This document shows positions 1 through 13,700 of a DNA stretch of 64,000 nt, one piece after another. The stretch comes from Linepithema humile (Eukaryota; Arthropoda; Insecta; Hymenoptera; Formicidae). How positions within the stretch are numbered: the first letter of the stretch is position 1; every line of letters starts with the position of its first letter. The translations under genes were made by a program, and so were the position numbers. A model generated the notes under the pieces. That model did no database searches and had not been told where the DNA came from. It worked only from the letters and a program-made list of their open reading frames with translations. Where the stretch lies: NCBI RefSeq assembly GCF_040581485.1, contig NC_090132.1, positions 12,783,001-12,847,000 on the forward strand, written 5' to 3'.

Positions 1-481
1 TTTTTGCTTTTATTGATTTTTTTTTTAATTTTTTTATAGATTTAAATATTTTAATATAAATTTAATAATATATTATATGAATAATTAAATAATCAAAAAT
101 TTTTATTAAATAATTATTTATATAATATTAGAACAACACAGGCGCGCGCTTCGCGCGCGCTATTTAGCTTCGCATATCCACTCTGGTTTACATTTTTTCA
201 AGCTGTCAAATTGTACAGACGTATTCCCTGTTCAAAAAACGCATTTTTTTAAAAAGAGTGAAAAAAGAGTGAAAAAGTGAAAAAAGGAGAAGGAAAGGAT
301 AAAAGAGAAAAGTAAAAAAAAGGTAAGTAATAATTTTAAAAATTCTCATATCTATAGCGCGCACCACTTCCAGTACATGCTTTCCTCTCCGTGCACGCTG
401 TTCTTTATGCTTCTTATTAATCCGAGTGTTTTTTTATGAGTACTTTTATAAATACTTTTTTACATTATTTAAAAATTTTAA

Positions 482-2456
482 AGAAATGAATTTTAACAAA
501 TATCATCTAGCAATTGCAAATATCTCTCAAAGTCGATCTTTCAAATGGAGATTATTGTTTGTATGAAATTAAATCATCAATGTATTATTTGAGAGATCGA
601 CTTTGAGAGATATTTGCAATTGCTCGACGATATTTCTTAAAATTCATTTCTTTAAAATTTCAAGTACTTAATTACATTATTTAAAAATTAATAAATAAAG
701 AAATTAATAAATATATCCAGCGAACTCCAGAGCAATAATTAATACATTTAGCGCCATATATGTCCATTTATACATATAAAAAAAAGTAAAACTTTAGTTT
801 GCTTCGAGGAACTAAATAACCGATGGTTTCAATGTCATCAAAATCGACGTATAATATTTGCAATTGCTCGATGATATTTGTTAATTACATAATTAACTAT
901 AACATACATCTTTAAATACAGCTTTCAGTTTAATATATATTTTTATTTCACATATATATTTCTTTATATACATAATTTTACTTAAATTTAAAAGAACTGC
1001 ACCGCTGTGATCTATCCAATCATTTTGTTACATGCTACATTTTGGTAACTGCACATTGCATAATAATTGTATAATCTTAAATTACACAAATTTATCAACT
1101 TTTTAAACACTATTTTTGATGCATGATTAGCATTATGATATAATTTTAATGTAATAAATTCTTGAACATAAAATAAATTCTAAATTATTGTGGAATAGCA
1201 ATTAAAATATACAAAATATACAGGCCAATAAAATTAATATTAAAAATATAAGATGCGATAAAATATTTAAATGGAAAGTAGATAAAAAATTATTTTTTTA
1301 TGTGAACAAAAACAAAATAATTACAACGAATAAGATTTGCATGTGATTTATAAACGTTTATAGATTTCAAATTTTAAGTAGTAATTCCAAATTATATTAA
1401 ACTGTTTCAAATAAAAAAAAGACTTTTAATTAAATTTTCAAACTAAAATATATTTGCAACGCTGGTAAATGTTGTTCACTAAATCAAAAATTTCAAAATT
1501 TATTTAAGAAATAAATTTTTAGATTCTGGTTTTCTCTATCTTAATTATCTAATTGTAAGTCAATCCGTTAAAAACGGTGATATTTCCGTTACGCTTTTCG
1601 TTCCAATATTTGCGTTTTTGAATATATTATATAATTAATTAATTATTAATTAATTAATTATTCTATAATTTTTTCAAATTTCAAGTACTTAATTACATTA
1701 TTTAAAAATTTTAGAGAAATGAATTTTAACAAATATCATCTAGCAATTGCAAATATCTCAAAGTCGATCTTTCAAATGGAGATTGTTGTTTGTATGAAAT
1801 TAAATCATCAATGTATTTTAATTTCATACAAATAAAAATTTTTATTTGAGAGATCGACTTTGAAAGATATTTGCAATTGCTCGATGATATATGTTAAAAT
1901 TAATTTCTCCAAACATTTTAAATAATGTATGTATAAATAATAACAAGAAGATAGCAAATAATTTCAGCATTAACGATTTTGTGCTTTGATTAATGTATAA
2001 TATTTTTTTTTACATTGGCTGGATAGCTTAATATTAAAACGGTTTCAGCGTTAAAATAGTAAATAGAGTATCAAATTATAATTATTAGCTCAATATTAAG
2101 CTATCCAGGCAATGTAAAAAAAATATTATGCATAAGTCAAAGCACAAAATCATTAATGCTGAAATTATCTGCTATCTTTTTGTTATTATTTATACGTACA
2201 TTATTTAAAAATTTTAGAGAAATTAATTTTAACAGATATTAGCGAGCAATTGTGAATATCTTTCAAAGTCGATCTCTCAAATAAAGATTTTTATTTGTAT
2301 GAAATTAAAATACATTGATGATTTAATTTCATACAAACAACAATCTCCATTTGAAAGATCGACTTTGAGAGATATTTGCAATTGCTAGATGATATTTGGT
2401 AAAATTCATTTCTTTAAAATTTCAAGTACTTAATTACATTATTTAAAAATTTAAAA

Positions 2457-2498
<42 letters not shown>

Positions 2499-2627
2499 TG
2501 ACTTTTTTTTTGGATGCTTCACCGGAATATATATATAATTAAATATTCATTATAATACAGCTTGTACTTACACTATAAATATATATTAATTTCTTAAATT
2601 TTATTGAAGGATAAAAAAACGACAAGG

Positions 2628-2693
<66 letters not shown>

Positions 2694-3860
2694 AAAATAA
2701 AAGTGGAACAACAAAAAAAAAGAAATATTAAGAAGAAATAAGTAGAAAAAGGAAAAGACGTTTAGATAAAGTATGTATATAAATAAATAAATAAATGTAA
2801 AAAATTTTAAAAATAATGTAAAAAAAAATATTATACATAAGTCAAATCAATGAAATTAATCTACATTGATGATTTAATTTTATACAAATAACAATCTCCA
2901 TTTGAGAGATCGACTTTGAGAGATATTTGCAATTACTCGATGATATTTGTTAAAATTTATTTCTTTAAAATTTCAAGTACTTAATTATATTATTTAAAAA
3001 TTTTAAAGAAATAAATTTTAACAAATATCATCTAGCAATTGTAAATATCTCTCAAAGTCGATCTTTCAAATGGAGATTGTTGTTTGTATGAAATTAAATC
3101 ATCAATGTACTTCAATTTCATACAAATAACAATCTCTATTTGAGAGATCGACTTTGAAAGATATTCGCAATTGCTCGATGATATCTGTTAAAATTAATTT
3201 CTCTAAACATTTTGAATAATGTATGTATAAATAATAACAAGAAGATAGCAAATAATTTCAGCATTAATGATTTTGTGCTTTGATTTATGTATAATATTTT
3301 TTTTTACATTGGCTGGATAGCTTAATATTAAAACGGTTTCAGTATTAAAATTGTAAATAGAGTATCAAATTATAATTATTAGCTCAATATTAAGTTATCC
3401 AGGCAATGTAAGAAAAATATTATACATAAGTCAAAGCACAAAATCATTAATGCTGAAATTATTTGCTATCTTTTTGTTATTATTTATACATACATTATTA
3501 AAAAAGTTTAGAAAAATTAATTTTGACAGAAATCATCGAGCAATTACGAATATCTTTCAAAGTCGATCTCTCAAATGGAGATTGTTATTTGTATGAAATT
3601 AAAGTACATTGATGATTTAATTTTATATACAAATAACAATCTCCATTTGAGAAATCGACTTTGAGAGATATTTGCAATTGCTCGATAATATTTGTTAAAA
3701 TTCATTTCTTTAAAGTTTTTAAATAATGTAATTATGTACTTGAAATTTAAAAGAAATGAATTTTAACAAATATCATCGAGCAATTGCGAATATCTTTCAA
3801 AGTCGATCTCTCAAATGGAGATTGTTATTTGTATGAAATTAAATCATCAATGTACTTTAA
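482..3860. repeat. Array of nested foldback (inverted) repeats
   Basis: The stretch is built from imperfect palindromes. One unit has arms reading roughly AGCAATTGCAAATATC, then AAAGTCGATCT, then CAAATGGAGATTG, with the mirror image about 100 bp on (for example 487-650, 1715-1905, 2215-2405, 3005-3190, 3515-3715). A second unit, about 290 bp, has arms containing GATAGCAAATAATTTCAGC (1925-2210 and 3215-3500). The segments 1690-2450 and 2980-3740 are near direct copies of each other, so a composite block was duplicated. No coding potential was seen. It is probably a MITE-derived satellite-like cluster. Confidence 0.75.
2458..2692. repeat. TA and GA microsatellites
   Basis: A TA run lies at about 2464-2495 and a GA run of about 65 bp at 2628-2692. 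They separate the two duplicated foldback blocks. Both are simple-sequence repeats with no other signal. Confidence 0.9.
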
Positions 3861-3869
3861 TTTTATACC

Positions 3870-4425
3870 AAAAATTAATAAAAAATATTTACTTGAATCA
3901 AATAAATATTTACTTGATTTTAATAAATATTTACTTTAATCAAAGAAATATTTACTTAAGTCAAAAAAATATTTATTTGATTCTAATAAATATTTGCTTG
4001 GTGTTAATAAATATTTACTTAAATCAAGAAAATATTTACTTGTATTAAATAAATATCTACTTGATTCTAATGAATATTTACTTGAATCAAACAAATTTTT
4101 TATTTTAATTAAAAAAATATTTACTTAAATAAAAAAATATTTACTAAAATTTAATAAATATTTACTTGATTCTAATAAATATTGGTTTGATTCTAATAAA
4201 CATTTACTTGATTCTAATAATTATTTATTTGAATTAAATAAATATTTATTTGAATCAAAAAAATATCTACTTGATTCTAATAAATATTTACTTAATGCTA
4301 ATAAATATTTACTTGATTTTGATAAATATTTAATTGAATAAAAAAAATAATTTACTTGAATAAAAATATAATTATTTGATTCAAGTAAATATTTACTTGG
4401 AATCAAAAAAATCATTTACTTGAAT
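3870..4425. repeat. 21-bp minisatellite (AATAAATATTTACTTGATTCT-like)
   Basis: About 25 degenerate tandem copies of a 21-bp unit close to AATAAATATTTACTTGATT plus two bases. Because 21 is a multiple of 3, open frames with a 7-residue period appear on both strands. They are a by-product of the period and not genes. The array starts directly inside one of the foldback units and ends about 330 bp before the first exon of the OB-fold gene. Confidence 0.85.
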
Positions 4426-4752
4426 CCACTCTTAGAAAAGGCATGAAAGATCGATACTCGAATGTATCGGAAGTATTGTTGATGCTTTTCCGCGACGCTG
4501 ATTGGTTATCGCGATTATTCTGATAGTTTGATAGCTTGATAGCGAAGGTTATTTTGACGGTTATTTAAAATAAAAAAATTTATTAAAAATTTATATTTCT
4601 ACAAATATAAATCAAATATATAAATAAATTTATAAATATAAATTTAGTGAAACTTTTTTTATTTACAATATAAATTTAATAAATAATTTTATTATTATAC
4701 ATAGAATAATTGAGAAAATGGAAAACAAAATAATTAATTATACGAAAAAAAA

Positions 4753-7700
4753 ATGGAAAGTATTGATGAAGATTTAAAAACGGAAAATTTAAATATTGAA
4801 AATTTGTTAACTCCTAATGAAGTTCTTGACAACATTAAAATGTTTGACTCAACTGTGTAAGTACACAAATTATACTAAAAATTCTAAAAATGCTTTTTGA
4901 AAAAAATGTATAAAATTTTTTTGCCTAATTTTGATATTTATTTTTAATATTTAATTTGAATAATTTAATTTAAATATTTATTACACACCCTGGTAGAAAT
5001 TGCCAGTTTAACGCCAAGACAGAAGTATGGGCCTCACTTGTTTGCCAAGACGTAGCCTATCTAAAAGAATTTAGAAAGGCTATAGTATGGCCCAGAATGA
5101 TATTTAGTCTGGCGCTATGTTTAATCAGTAGCGTTCGCCAGTCTTTGCTGCCAGGAAAAAAAAAGTTTGGCCTTACTTGTTTACCAAATCATAGCCTATC
5201 TAAAAAAATTAGAAGGGTTTAGGTATGGCCCAGAGTTTTGTCTGGCGCTATGTTTTATATGTCCATATAGTGTCCGCTAGTCTTTTCTCTCAAACTGTTT
5301 CTGAAAGAGATACTATTATAGAGTCTATTATAAGTCTATATAACTATATTTATTCCCGCTACGTTTTATAAAAATATAACAATTCACTTCTTCTTCCAAA
5401 TATGGATAGAGACATGAAATTGTTAGCGGATAGATTAACCGCACAAAAATATCGAAAAATTATTAAATTCAAACGAAAATTAAAAGCTATGAATAGGTTA
5501 AGTGCAACAAATAATTTTAATACACAATCTTCATCTAATGCGGGGAATAATCAAAATAATATTGGTGAATGTGAATGTCATAGTGAAAAAGACAGTTCGA
5601 CCGAGTGTAATAAATACCACGAGGAAAGTTTTAGAACCGAAGACGGAAGAGAGACTGCAATTGACCTTTATAATACACTCGATGAAAAGAAAAATGATAA
5701 TTCGGAAACTAACTCTGGAGACCATAGTGACTCTGATATTGATTTTAATAACATTAGCGATAAATCTGACGGCAGCGTTGACAGCAATAATGGTGATGTA
5801 GATATTGAAGTTCGACAACATCAAAATCAAAACGATATTTCAGCTGAGTTACGTTCTTGGGCCATTGGATGTCGAGTTCCTCACTCGACACTAGATTCTT
5901 TACTAAGCATTCTGAATCCTGTATTGCCAAATTTACCTAAATCATCTAAAACTCTTTTACAGACAAACAAGTCACATTATTTTATAACTAAAATGCTCGC
6001 TTTAGATGAAACCGAAGGACAATATGCTTATTTTGGTATCGAACAGGGATTGCGTACTTGCATAAATTTAGATTTACATTATGCAAATATTTTATATCTT
6101 TTAATTAATATTGACGGTATCAAATTATTCAAATCAAGTGTAAACGACGTGTGGCCAATACTTGTAAAAGTACAATGTAATCCTGATATTTATAGCCCAT
6201 TTGTTGTCGCAATTTATTCAGGAAATTCAAAGCCAAAATATATCCATGAATTTATGAAAGATTTTATAATGGAACTAAATAAATTATTAGTTCATGGCAT
6301 TTCTATACAAGAAAGGCACTTTGAAATCAAAATTAAAGGTTTTATGCGATACTCCTGCACGGTCTTACTTGAAATGCATAAAAGGGTACAATGCAGCACA
6401 CGGTTGTGAACGTTGTGAAATTCAAGGTATCAAACATAACAGAACAATGATATTTTTAGAAACAAATTGTGCAGAACGCACTGACTATACTTTCCGTAAC
6501 TTTACCGATCCACATCATCACAATGCTGCATCGCCTCTTTTATTCATAACTCCGCCAATTAATATGATTAATGATATTATTCTAGATTCAATGCATCTAT
6601 GCTATTTAGGTGTGATGAAAAGATTAATAGATGCATGGATGTCTACTAATCTAAAAGTTAAATTTAGTCAAAATCAACGAAAAGAACTGTCAATGAGAAT
6701 GTTAACAATAAAACGACAACAACCGATTGAATTTGATAGAAAAATGAGACCAATAACAGATTATTTAAAATTTAAAGCTACTGAATACAGATTTTTTTTA
6801 TTGTTTGCTGGCCCTATTTTGCTAAAAAGAATTTTAGAGAAAAACAAATATGAACATTTTATTTTGCTTCATGCAGCTTGTCGTATGCTGTCATCAGAAA
6901 ATGCAGTAAATTTTGTTCCTACCGCTAAAGATTTACTGAACAAATTTATTTTACAATCCAAAGATCTTTATGGTCCAGACTTTATGGTTATGAATGTTCA
7001 CAACTTACTTCACATTTCAGATGACGTTTTTAATACACAGTGCAATTTATCGTCTATAAGTGCTTTTGCATTTGAGAGTTATTTAGGAAAAATAAAAAAC
7101 ATGCTTCGTTCACCTACAAATGTAGTCGCACAATTAGCTCGAAGACTTTGTGAGCAAAAAACTTGCATCAATCAAGTACCTTCTCCTTTAGTAGTGACAA
7201 TTCTTAAACAAAATGGAAATAATATAGAAGCTTTACAGTGCATTAATATGTTACTTACAAATAAGGCGCCAGATAATACAGTTCTTCTAAAAATGGGATG
7301 TATATGTACGATAAATAAAATGTATGTTGAAAATAACAAAATCAAACTTGAAGGCGATGTTTGTATAATAAAAAAATCTGTTTACACAAATCCAATAAAT
7401 TCATCTGTTTTAAACATGTGGGAATTATTAGAATCTCGTTTTGATGCAGTAAGAAGAAAAACTATGACCGTACATGATATCGCACATAAAATGATTAAAT
7501 TGAAATTAAATCTTAATGGAACTAATGAAAGAACATTTGCTATATCTCTTTTACACTAGATTGAATCTTTGTATGGAAAAACTGAATAATTTTGTGAAGA
7601 CAAAAAGACATAAGTAAATCATAATACTTGTTGGTACATTTATTTTATTTATTTTTTCCTTTATTAAATACATCGATTATAGTTTTACACGCGGTAATCA

Positions 7701-10700
7701 ACGAAACCTTTGGGATTACGATTGTAATTGTCCAAATTTATTACATTATTCTAACATAATCTAATAAGTGCAACCCTGACTCCCTCAAGCCCGACGCGAC
7801 TGTGTATGTGTATACAGCTCCGCACACAATGATATAAGATACAACAATGCATGGATCACAGATGCGAAAATAGTTTTAAATAGTAATAGTGATAGTTAAG
7901 TAATAGTAATAGTTTAGTAATAGTAATAGTAATAGTTTTAAATAGTTTTTCTGCCGTGGCTACAGTACAAAACACGGAACGACATCAATTGGTGAAACCG
8001 TAAAACTGATCAATTGTCAAATGTTTCTTATATATTTACATCCTTCGTTACTTTGTTTTTCATAAGCCCGTGTGATGCGCGTGACCGTGTGCTTTTTATT
8101 CTGCACATATTATCATTTCTTTTATATTAATTAACAAACAAGTCAAACGGGTGAAACAATTTTGTGTAATAACTATCAACGATATTATTCTTTGAAGACC
8201 GAAATATCGTGGAAACTGAAGGTAAGTTATTTGCACAATTTTTTTATTTCATCAAAGTTAGTCTCAATATTCGGTCAAGTTTGCATTAAGATCAGAATTC
8301 ATAGTTGAATGTTAATAAATAAGGCGTTCTTTATTTCTATACATAACAATAGGAATAAGTATCTCAAGGCTTGAATATTTTTTCCGTTGTTTAGATGAGT
8401 GAGGACGAAGACTATTTGCACAAATATCAGTTAGTACAATTTATAAGGAAAGGTCCAAAGTCTGGAAAAAAAGAAATTGACGTGGTACCGTCGAAATGGA
8501 TCTCATGGGACCAAAAGCGACTTAAACTCACGACAAAATTTATGCCAGAACCGTACGATGAAAATACTTCGAAACTTTTACAGGATTTTGTAAATCATTG
8601 TTTTGATGCACCAGAATCTTGGCCTACTTATACGGTTAAGATCGTTGGCGAAGCAAGTAAGTAATTAAATTAATATAATTAATATATAATAATAAATTAA
8701 TATAAAAATAAATAATAAATAAATTAATAATAAATTAATATAATAAATAATGTATACATATGTACATATGTATACATATATACATGTAATGTATACATGT
8801 ATATATATAATTTTAATGTCCTTTAATTAAAGCAATTTGTTATGCATTCTAGAGCAATACGATGAAGCTTTAATGAAACTGGACGAACTTTCAGCCCAGG
8901 AGTTTGTTTTTTCTTTGCCTTCTGACGAGGATCCAAAAGAAAAATCAGAAGCAAAAAAAGAATTTTATAAAAAGAAAGCATTGAATGACAGTGCAGCATT
9001 CGTATCAAAGTTTATGACGTCTGACAAAAACTCAAATTCTTTTAACTCAGTCTCAGGTAAATTACAATTATAACGCATGATAACTATATAATAAGAAATA
9101 AATATCAAAATTATTATCCAACAATCTTTCGAATTAATAAAAATTGATCTGTTCTACTTTTTGTTTCTTTTCAGAGCCAAATAAAACATTAAAACGTCTT
9201 AAAAAAACAAATACGAAAAAACAAAATAAGGGTCTAAATACAGGATCTTCAAGGATAGTGCAGATGCCCCAATTACCCATTGGTTTGTAAATTTATGTTA
9301 TTTTTTAATACTTTATATAAAATGATTTCTATAAATTTTTGTGTAACTATTGCAATTTTTAATAATTTGTAATAATTTTAATAATTATATAAAATCATGA
9401 TTATTACTATTTTCCAGATAAGAAGATTATTCTTCAGCGTGAGGATACTTTGAGTATGGATTTAAAAGATAAAAGCCAATCGATAGTTGTAATGGATAAG
9501 GACATTCCTGTTTTAACGCTTAATTCACAAAGTAACTATTAGAATATTTGAAATTTAACATAAATATTTGTATTTTTAATGTTATTATAAAAATCTTAAA
9601 TTTCAGATTTGCATGGAGTAGAATGTGAAAACCCAATCAACTTTACCACACTTAGTGAAGAAAGTATGTTTGAACATCCAAAATTAATTATTTTTATGCA
9701 ATTGTTACATATAATTTATTATTATTATTATTATAAGTATTGTTATTTATTTCAGAAGCCGATTTAATACTTGTAAAGTTAGAACAAATCAGATATGAAA
9801 TTCGGAATTTAAAAGCTATAGTCATGTATAATGAAGCAACGAAAACTACTGATAATAATTATTATACAGCAGAGTCAACTGGATTTTTGAAAACATATAA
9901 TATTAAATTTCCACTAGAAACAAATGATCAATTCAACGCATTTAATACTCAGTTGAATACTGACCGTAATTTAAAACAAAGTTTTGTGAGTACTACAAAC
10001 GCACATACACATACATACTAGCATACAACAGCATTTATATCTGTTTGATGTTTATCCTATAATTTATAAATAATTCTGTTTTAGTGTGAATTCATTCATC
10101 GTTATCTCGATTTCAGCAGATCTTTAAGCCGAAATATATTGCATATTATAAAACATTGTATTGCAAGAAATGTTGCAATAATGTACACAGCGGTAAAAAA
10201 TATTCCACACAAATACGTTTTCAAGAGCACAGAATTTTACTCATGTATAGAAGGTATTGACATACAGGGTGTCCGATAACTCGCGGACCAATTCTCGTGA
10301 ACAGATAGAGCACAATAAACTGAACAGAAAAGTTTTTTACCATTTTTGAATTCTTACAATAATTATTGAAATATTAATTAAAAAGATTGACGAATAAGCG
10401 CGCGATTCGCGCAAAATGGTAAAGAACTTTTTTGTTCAGTTTATAGTGCTTTATCTATTCACGAGCGTTGGTCTGCAAGTTACCGGACACCTGTATACAT
10501 ATATAATTTATTTAATTAATTATTAAATTTTAACTTATTAAACTCTATTTAATTGCATCGATATTTTTTTCTAGAAGTTTATTTGAAACAAACTTTGACT
10601 GGGGAAACAGTAACTCATGCTCTTTTAATCAAGGCCATCAGTGTCGTCCTTACCAATGCTAAGGATTGGGAAGGTTACCGAAAGTCACGGACAAAATCAG

Positions 10701-13700
10701 CAACAATTATTAATCAAGTATCATCAGATAATCAGTCACAAGAATCTGGGTCTATTTATTCTGATGAATCGAATAATGTTGAAAATTTATTTTGAATTTA
10801 AATATGCCTATTTTTTTTTATTTCTGTAGTTTTATAATTTCATTTTTTCAACATATTTTTTCAAATATATATATAATATTATTTAATTGTATTTCGTATA
10901 TAGAAATAAACAACACATTTTATGTAACGCATTAAGCTTATAAATAATTGCAGTAAACAAATAAAATAAACATATACAAATTTTTTTTAGATATTTTATA
11001 TATTAATTGATATGTGTGTATGTATTCGTGTATGTATATGTGTGCGTGCGTGTGTGTACATACACTAACACACCCACATAAATATACACGCGCACATGTA
11101 CACACGTATAATGTAATTTTAATCGGAACCTTATTAAAATTACCATGGCTCTACCTTTCATAAACCTACCATGATAAATTTAGTAAGGGTCCGTTTAGAA
11201 CAAACACGGTCTAAGTGGCAGCCTAGATAGTGCCAATCCACAGCCCCAGTCGCCCCAGTATTGCGGTGAATCTGTGGCGCTAGCACAGCCATTTATGACG
11301 ATTTCGTATGTGGCCCCGACTAATTTGCCAGTATCACGCCCGAGTTGATGACTGGCGAGCTAGTCGGGGTCTAGGCCATAATAAGGCCTAGAGTGAATTT
11401 CTACCAGGGCAGGTTTATTTTATTTGCATAATTATTATTTATTTTACAGTGAAATTGTAGGCTATGTGGACGGCATAGAATCTCCACGTTTAGTAGGAAA
11501 CAACCAACAATATAAATTTTACAAATTTTATCTTAATAATAATTCAGGACGAAGAGTACAAATAGTTGCATGGAATGATGATATAAAAAATGTGGAACAC
11601 CATGTGATGTCCAATCATGTAAATATTCATATATACACTATATGTACACAATGTGCACTCGGTCATAGGAATGCCTTAACGCATAAATGTGCATGAAAGT
11701 CAAGACACATTCAAACGGTGTGTTTTGATTTTACATATTTTTTGCATCATAATTATGATTATTCCTCTTGTATGACATATGTCAAAGACAATAATTATCC
11801 GCTAAATAATATATCAAAATACAGTTATAAAAAGTAAATAATATAATTAAATGATATACTTATTGTGACATATTATTAAACAAATAATCATACTTTTTGA
11901 TATATGTCACACGTGAGGCATAATCACAGTCATGATGCAAGAAGTATGTAGAATCGAAGCAGGCAATTTGAATGTGCCTTGATACTTATGCAAATTCATG
12001 TGTTAAGGTATTCCTGTGACCAAATGTACATACATGCATACCTACGTATATATAATGTATCCGCAATGTACGTGTGTTTAAAAAGTTCCAGGCTTTGATA
12101 AATAATTTTATTAATATAATCAAAATCAGCCTATAAAAAGTATTTTCAAAACTGGAAAAAGCGTTAGCATAAGTGCATTATACAGAAAGGGAACTACTTT
12201 TAAGAAGATCGTATAAAATAAATATTAAAAATAAATACAATCTGTTTTATTTATCAAGGCCTGAAATTTTTTAATCACACATACATTATATGTATGTATA
12301 TATACCAACGCTTCTTCTAGCTTCAGAAACATTTTTTATAGGTTGATCATCTACTTCCTCTTTTCTTATTCTTCTTTCTCAAAATCAAAATCAGCCTATG
12401 AAAAGTGTTTCCAAAGCTGGAAAAAGCGTTAGCATAAGTGCATTGTACAGAAAGGGAACTACTTTTAAGAAGATCGTATAGAATAAATATTAAAAATAAA
12501 TACAATATGTTTTATTTATCAAGCCTGGAACTTTTTGAACACATCCATTTGTCAATTTTGTCAATTTCGAATGGGAAAGTGTAAATATAATAAATTGGCA
12601 CTGCTTCATTTTCTTTATTGGGATAATTTCAATAATAATAATAAAATTAAATAATAATAGGAATTAAGGACACATCATTTAAATTTTTTTTTGGGGGGGG
12701 GCATATTATAAAAAATAAAGTAAAAAATATGTTCTAAATAAAATTATTATTATAAGAAATAAAGTAAAAAATATGTTCTAAATAAAAAAAATGTTCGAAA
12801 TAAAAAAAATGTTCTAAATAAAAAAAGATTCTCAAAAAAAAAATTTTTAATTTATGTTTTAAATTTAAATGTTTTTGTTAGATAATTCACATAGATAGTG
12901 CACAGGCAAGATTACCAAAAAATAATCTATTTAATAATGGAAACGTTCAATACGAGTTATTAATCCGTAGCAATATGATTGTATCCAATCTTGGATATTG
13001 CGAACCAATAAAAACATTAAATGGTAAACCTAAAGCAATCCAAATAAAAGACGTTTTGAATAGCACCGATCGCATTAGTTAGTTATATTTTTATTTATAT
13101 CTAAATTCTCCAAAAATGCTACTTAGAAAATTTTTTTTACGCAAAATATTTTATAAATTTTATTTCTTTAATAATTATTTTATTTTTACATTATGATAAT
13201 ACTAATAAAATTCAAGCTTTTTACATTTTTTTCACTATCATGCATTTATATATTTCAGTTTTGGAAGGATATGTTAAAACCAACTTTTCTGAAATTTTTA
13301 ATAATAAGTTGAATAAAATTATTGGTTGTGGGTCGATAACAGATGGTTTATTTAAGCTGGAAGTTCATATTCTGGAATTTACCTATGATATGTATAGCGA
13401 TCTAGATTTGATAAAGGGAGATAAAATTGAAATAATAGGATGCATGCAAAGTAACGGTAAAAATATTGATATTTCTTATTAATTACTTTTAATTTAAAAT
13501 AATTATTTTTATAAAATTATTTGCGCACGTACGCATGTGTTTACATAATTTTGATAATTTTATGATGATTTTATAGCTGATCCGCCATATTTAATAGTTA
13601 ATGATTTGAAAGATATAAAAAAGATAGAAGGACGTATGTCGATTCCTCTGCTATTAAAAGGAGTAAATACTCCTAGAAAAAGAAAACTGGATGGTATAAA

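Larger units (their letters stand above)
4988..11409 (+). mobile_element. En/Spm (CACTA)-like DNA transposon, about 6.4 kb
   Basis: The left end reads CCCTGGTAGAAATT and the right end is its exact inverse (AATTTCTACCAGGG ending at 11409). Both flanks begin with CA, so a 2-bp duplication is visible; the 3-bp duplication usual for En/Spm is not clear. Both subterminal regions (5000-5300 and 11150-11400) are GC-richer and repeat-rich with motifs like GGCGCTA and GCCAG, as is common for CACTA ends. Inside are a transposase-like gene (5402-7559), a DUF4806 gene (8395-10795) and a nested MITE. The element sits inside the first intron of the OB-fold gene. Confidence 0.7.

Noticed and set aside
3815..4415. 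Open frames with INIYLNQ or SKYLLESN periodicity
   Set aside because: They are produced by the 21-bp minisatellite, occur on both strands and have no other protein features.
3870..4425. CRISPR-like array
   Set aside because: The units are directly adjacent and degenerate with no spacers, in a eukaryotic context.
11619..11696. C-terminal tail of the open frame after OB-fold exon 2 (ending LTHKCA)
   Set aside because: The sequence after 11618 is an intron that runs into a palindromic MITE. The donor GTAAAT and the phase-matched exon at 12882 explain the gene better.
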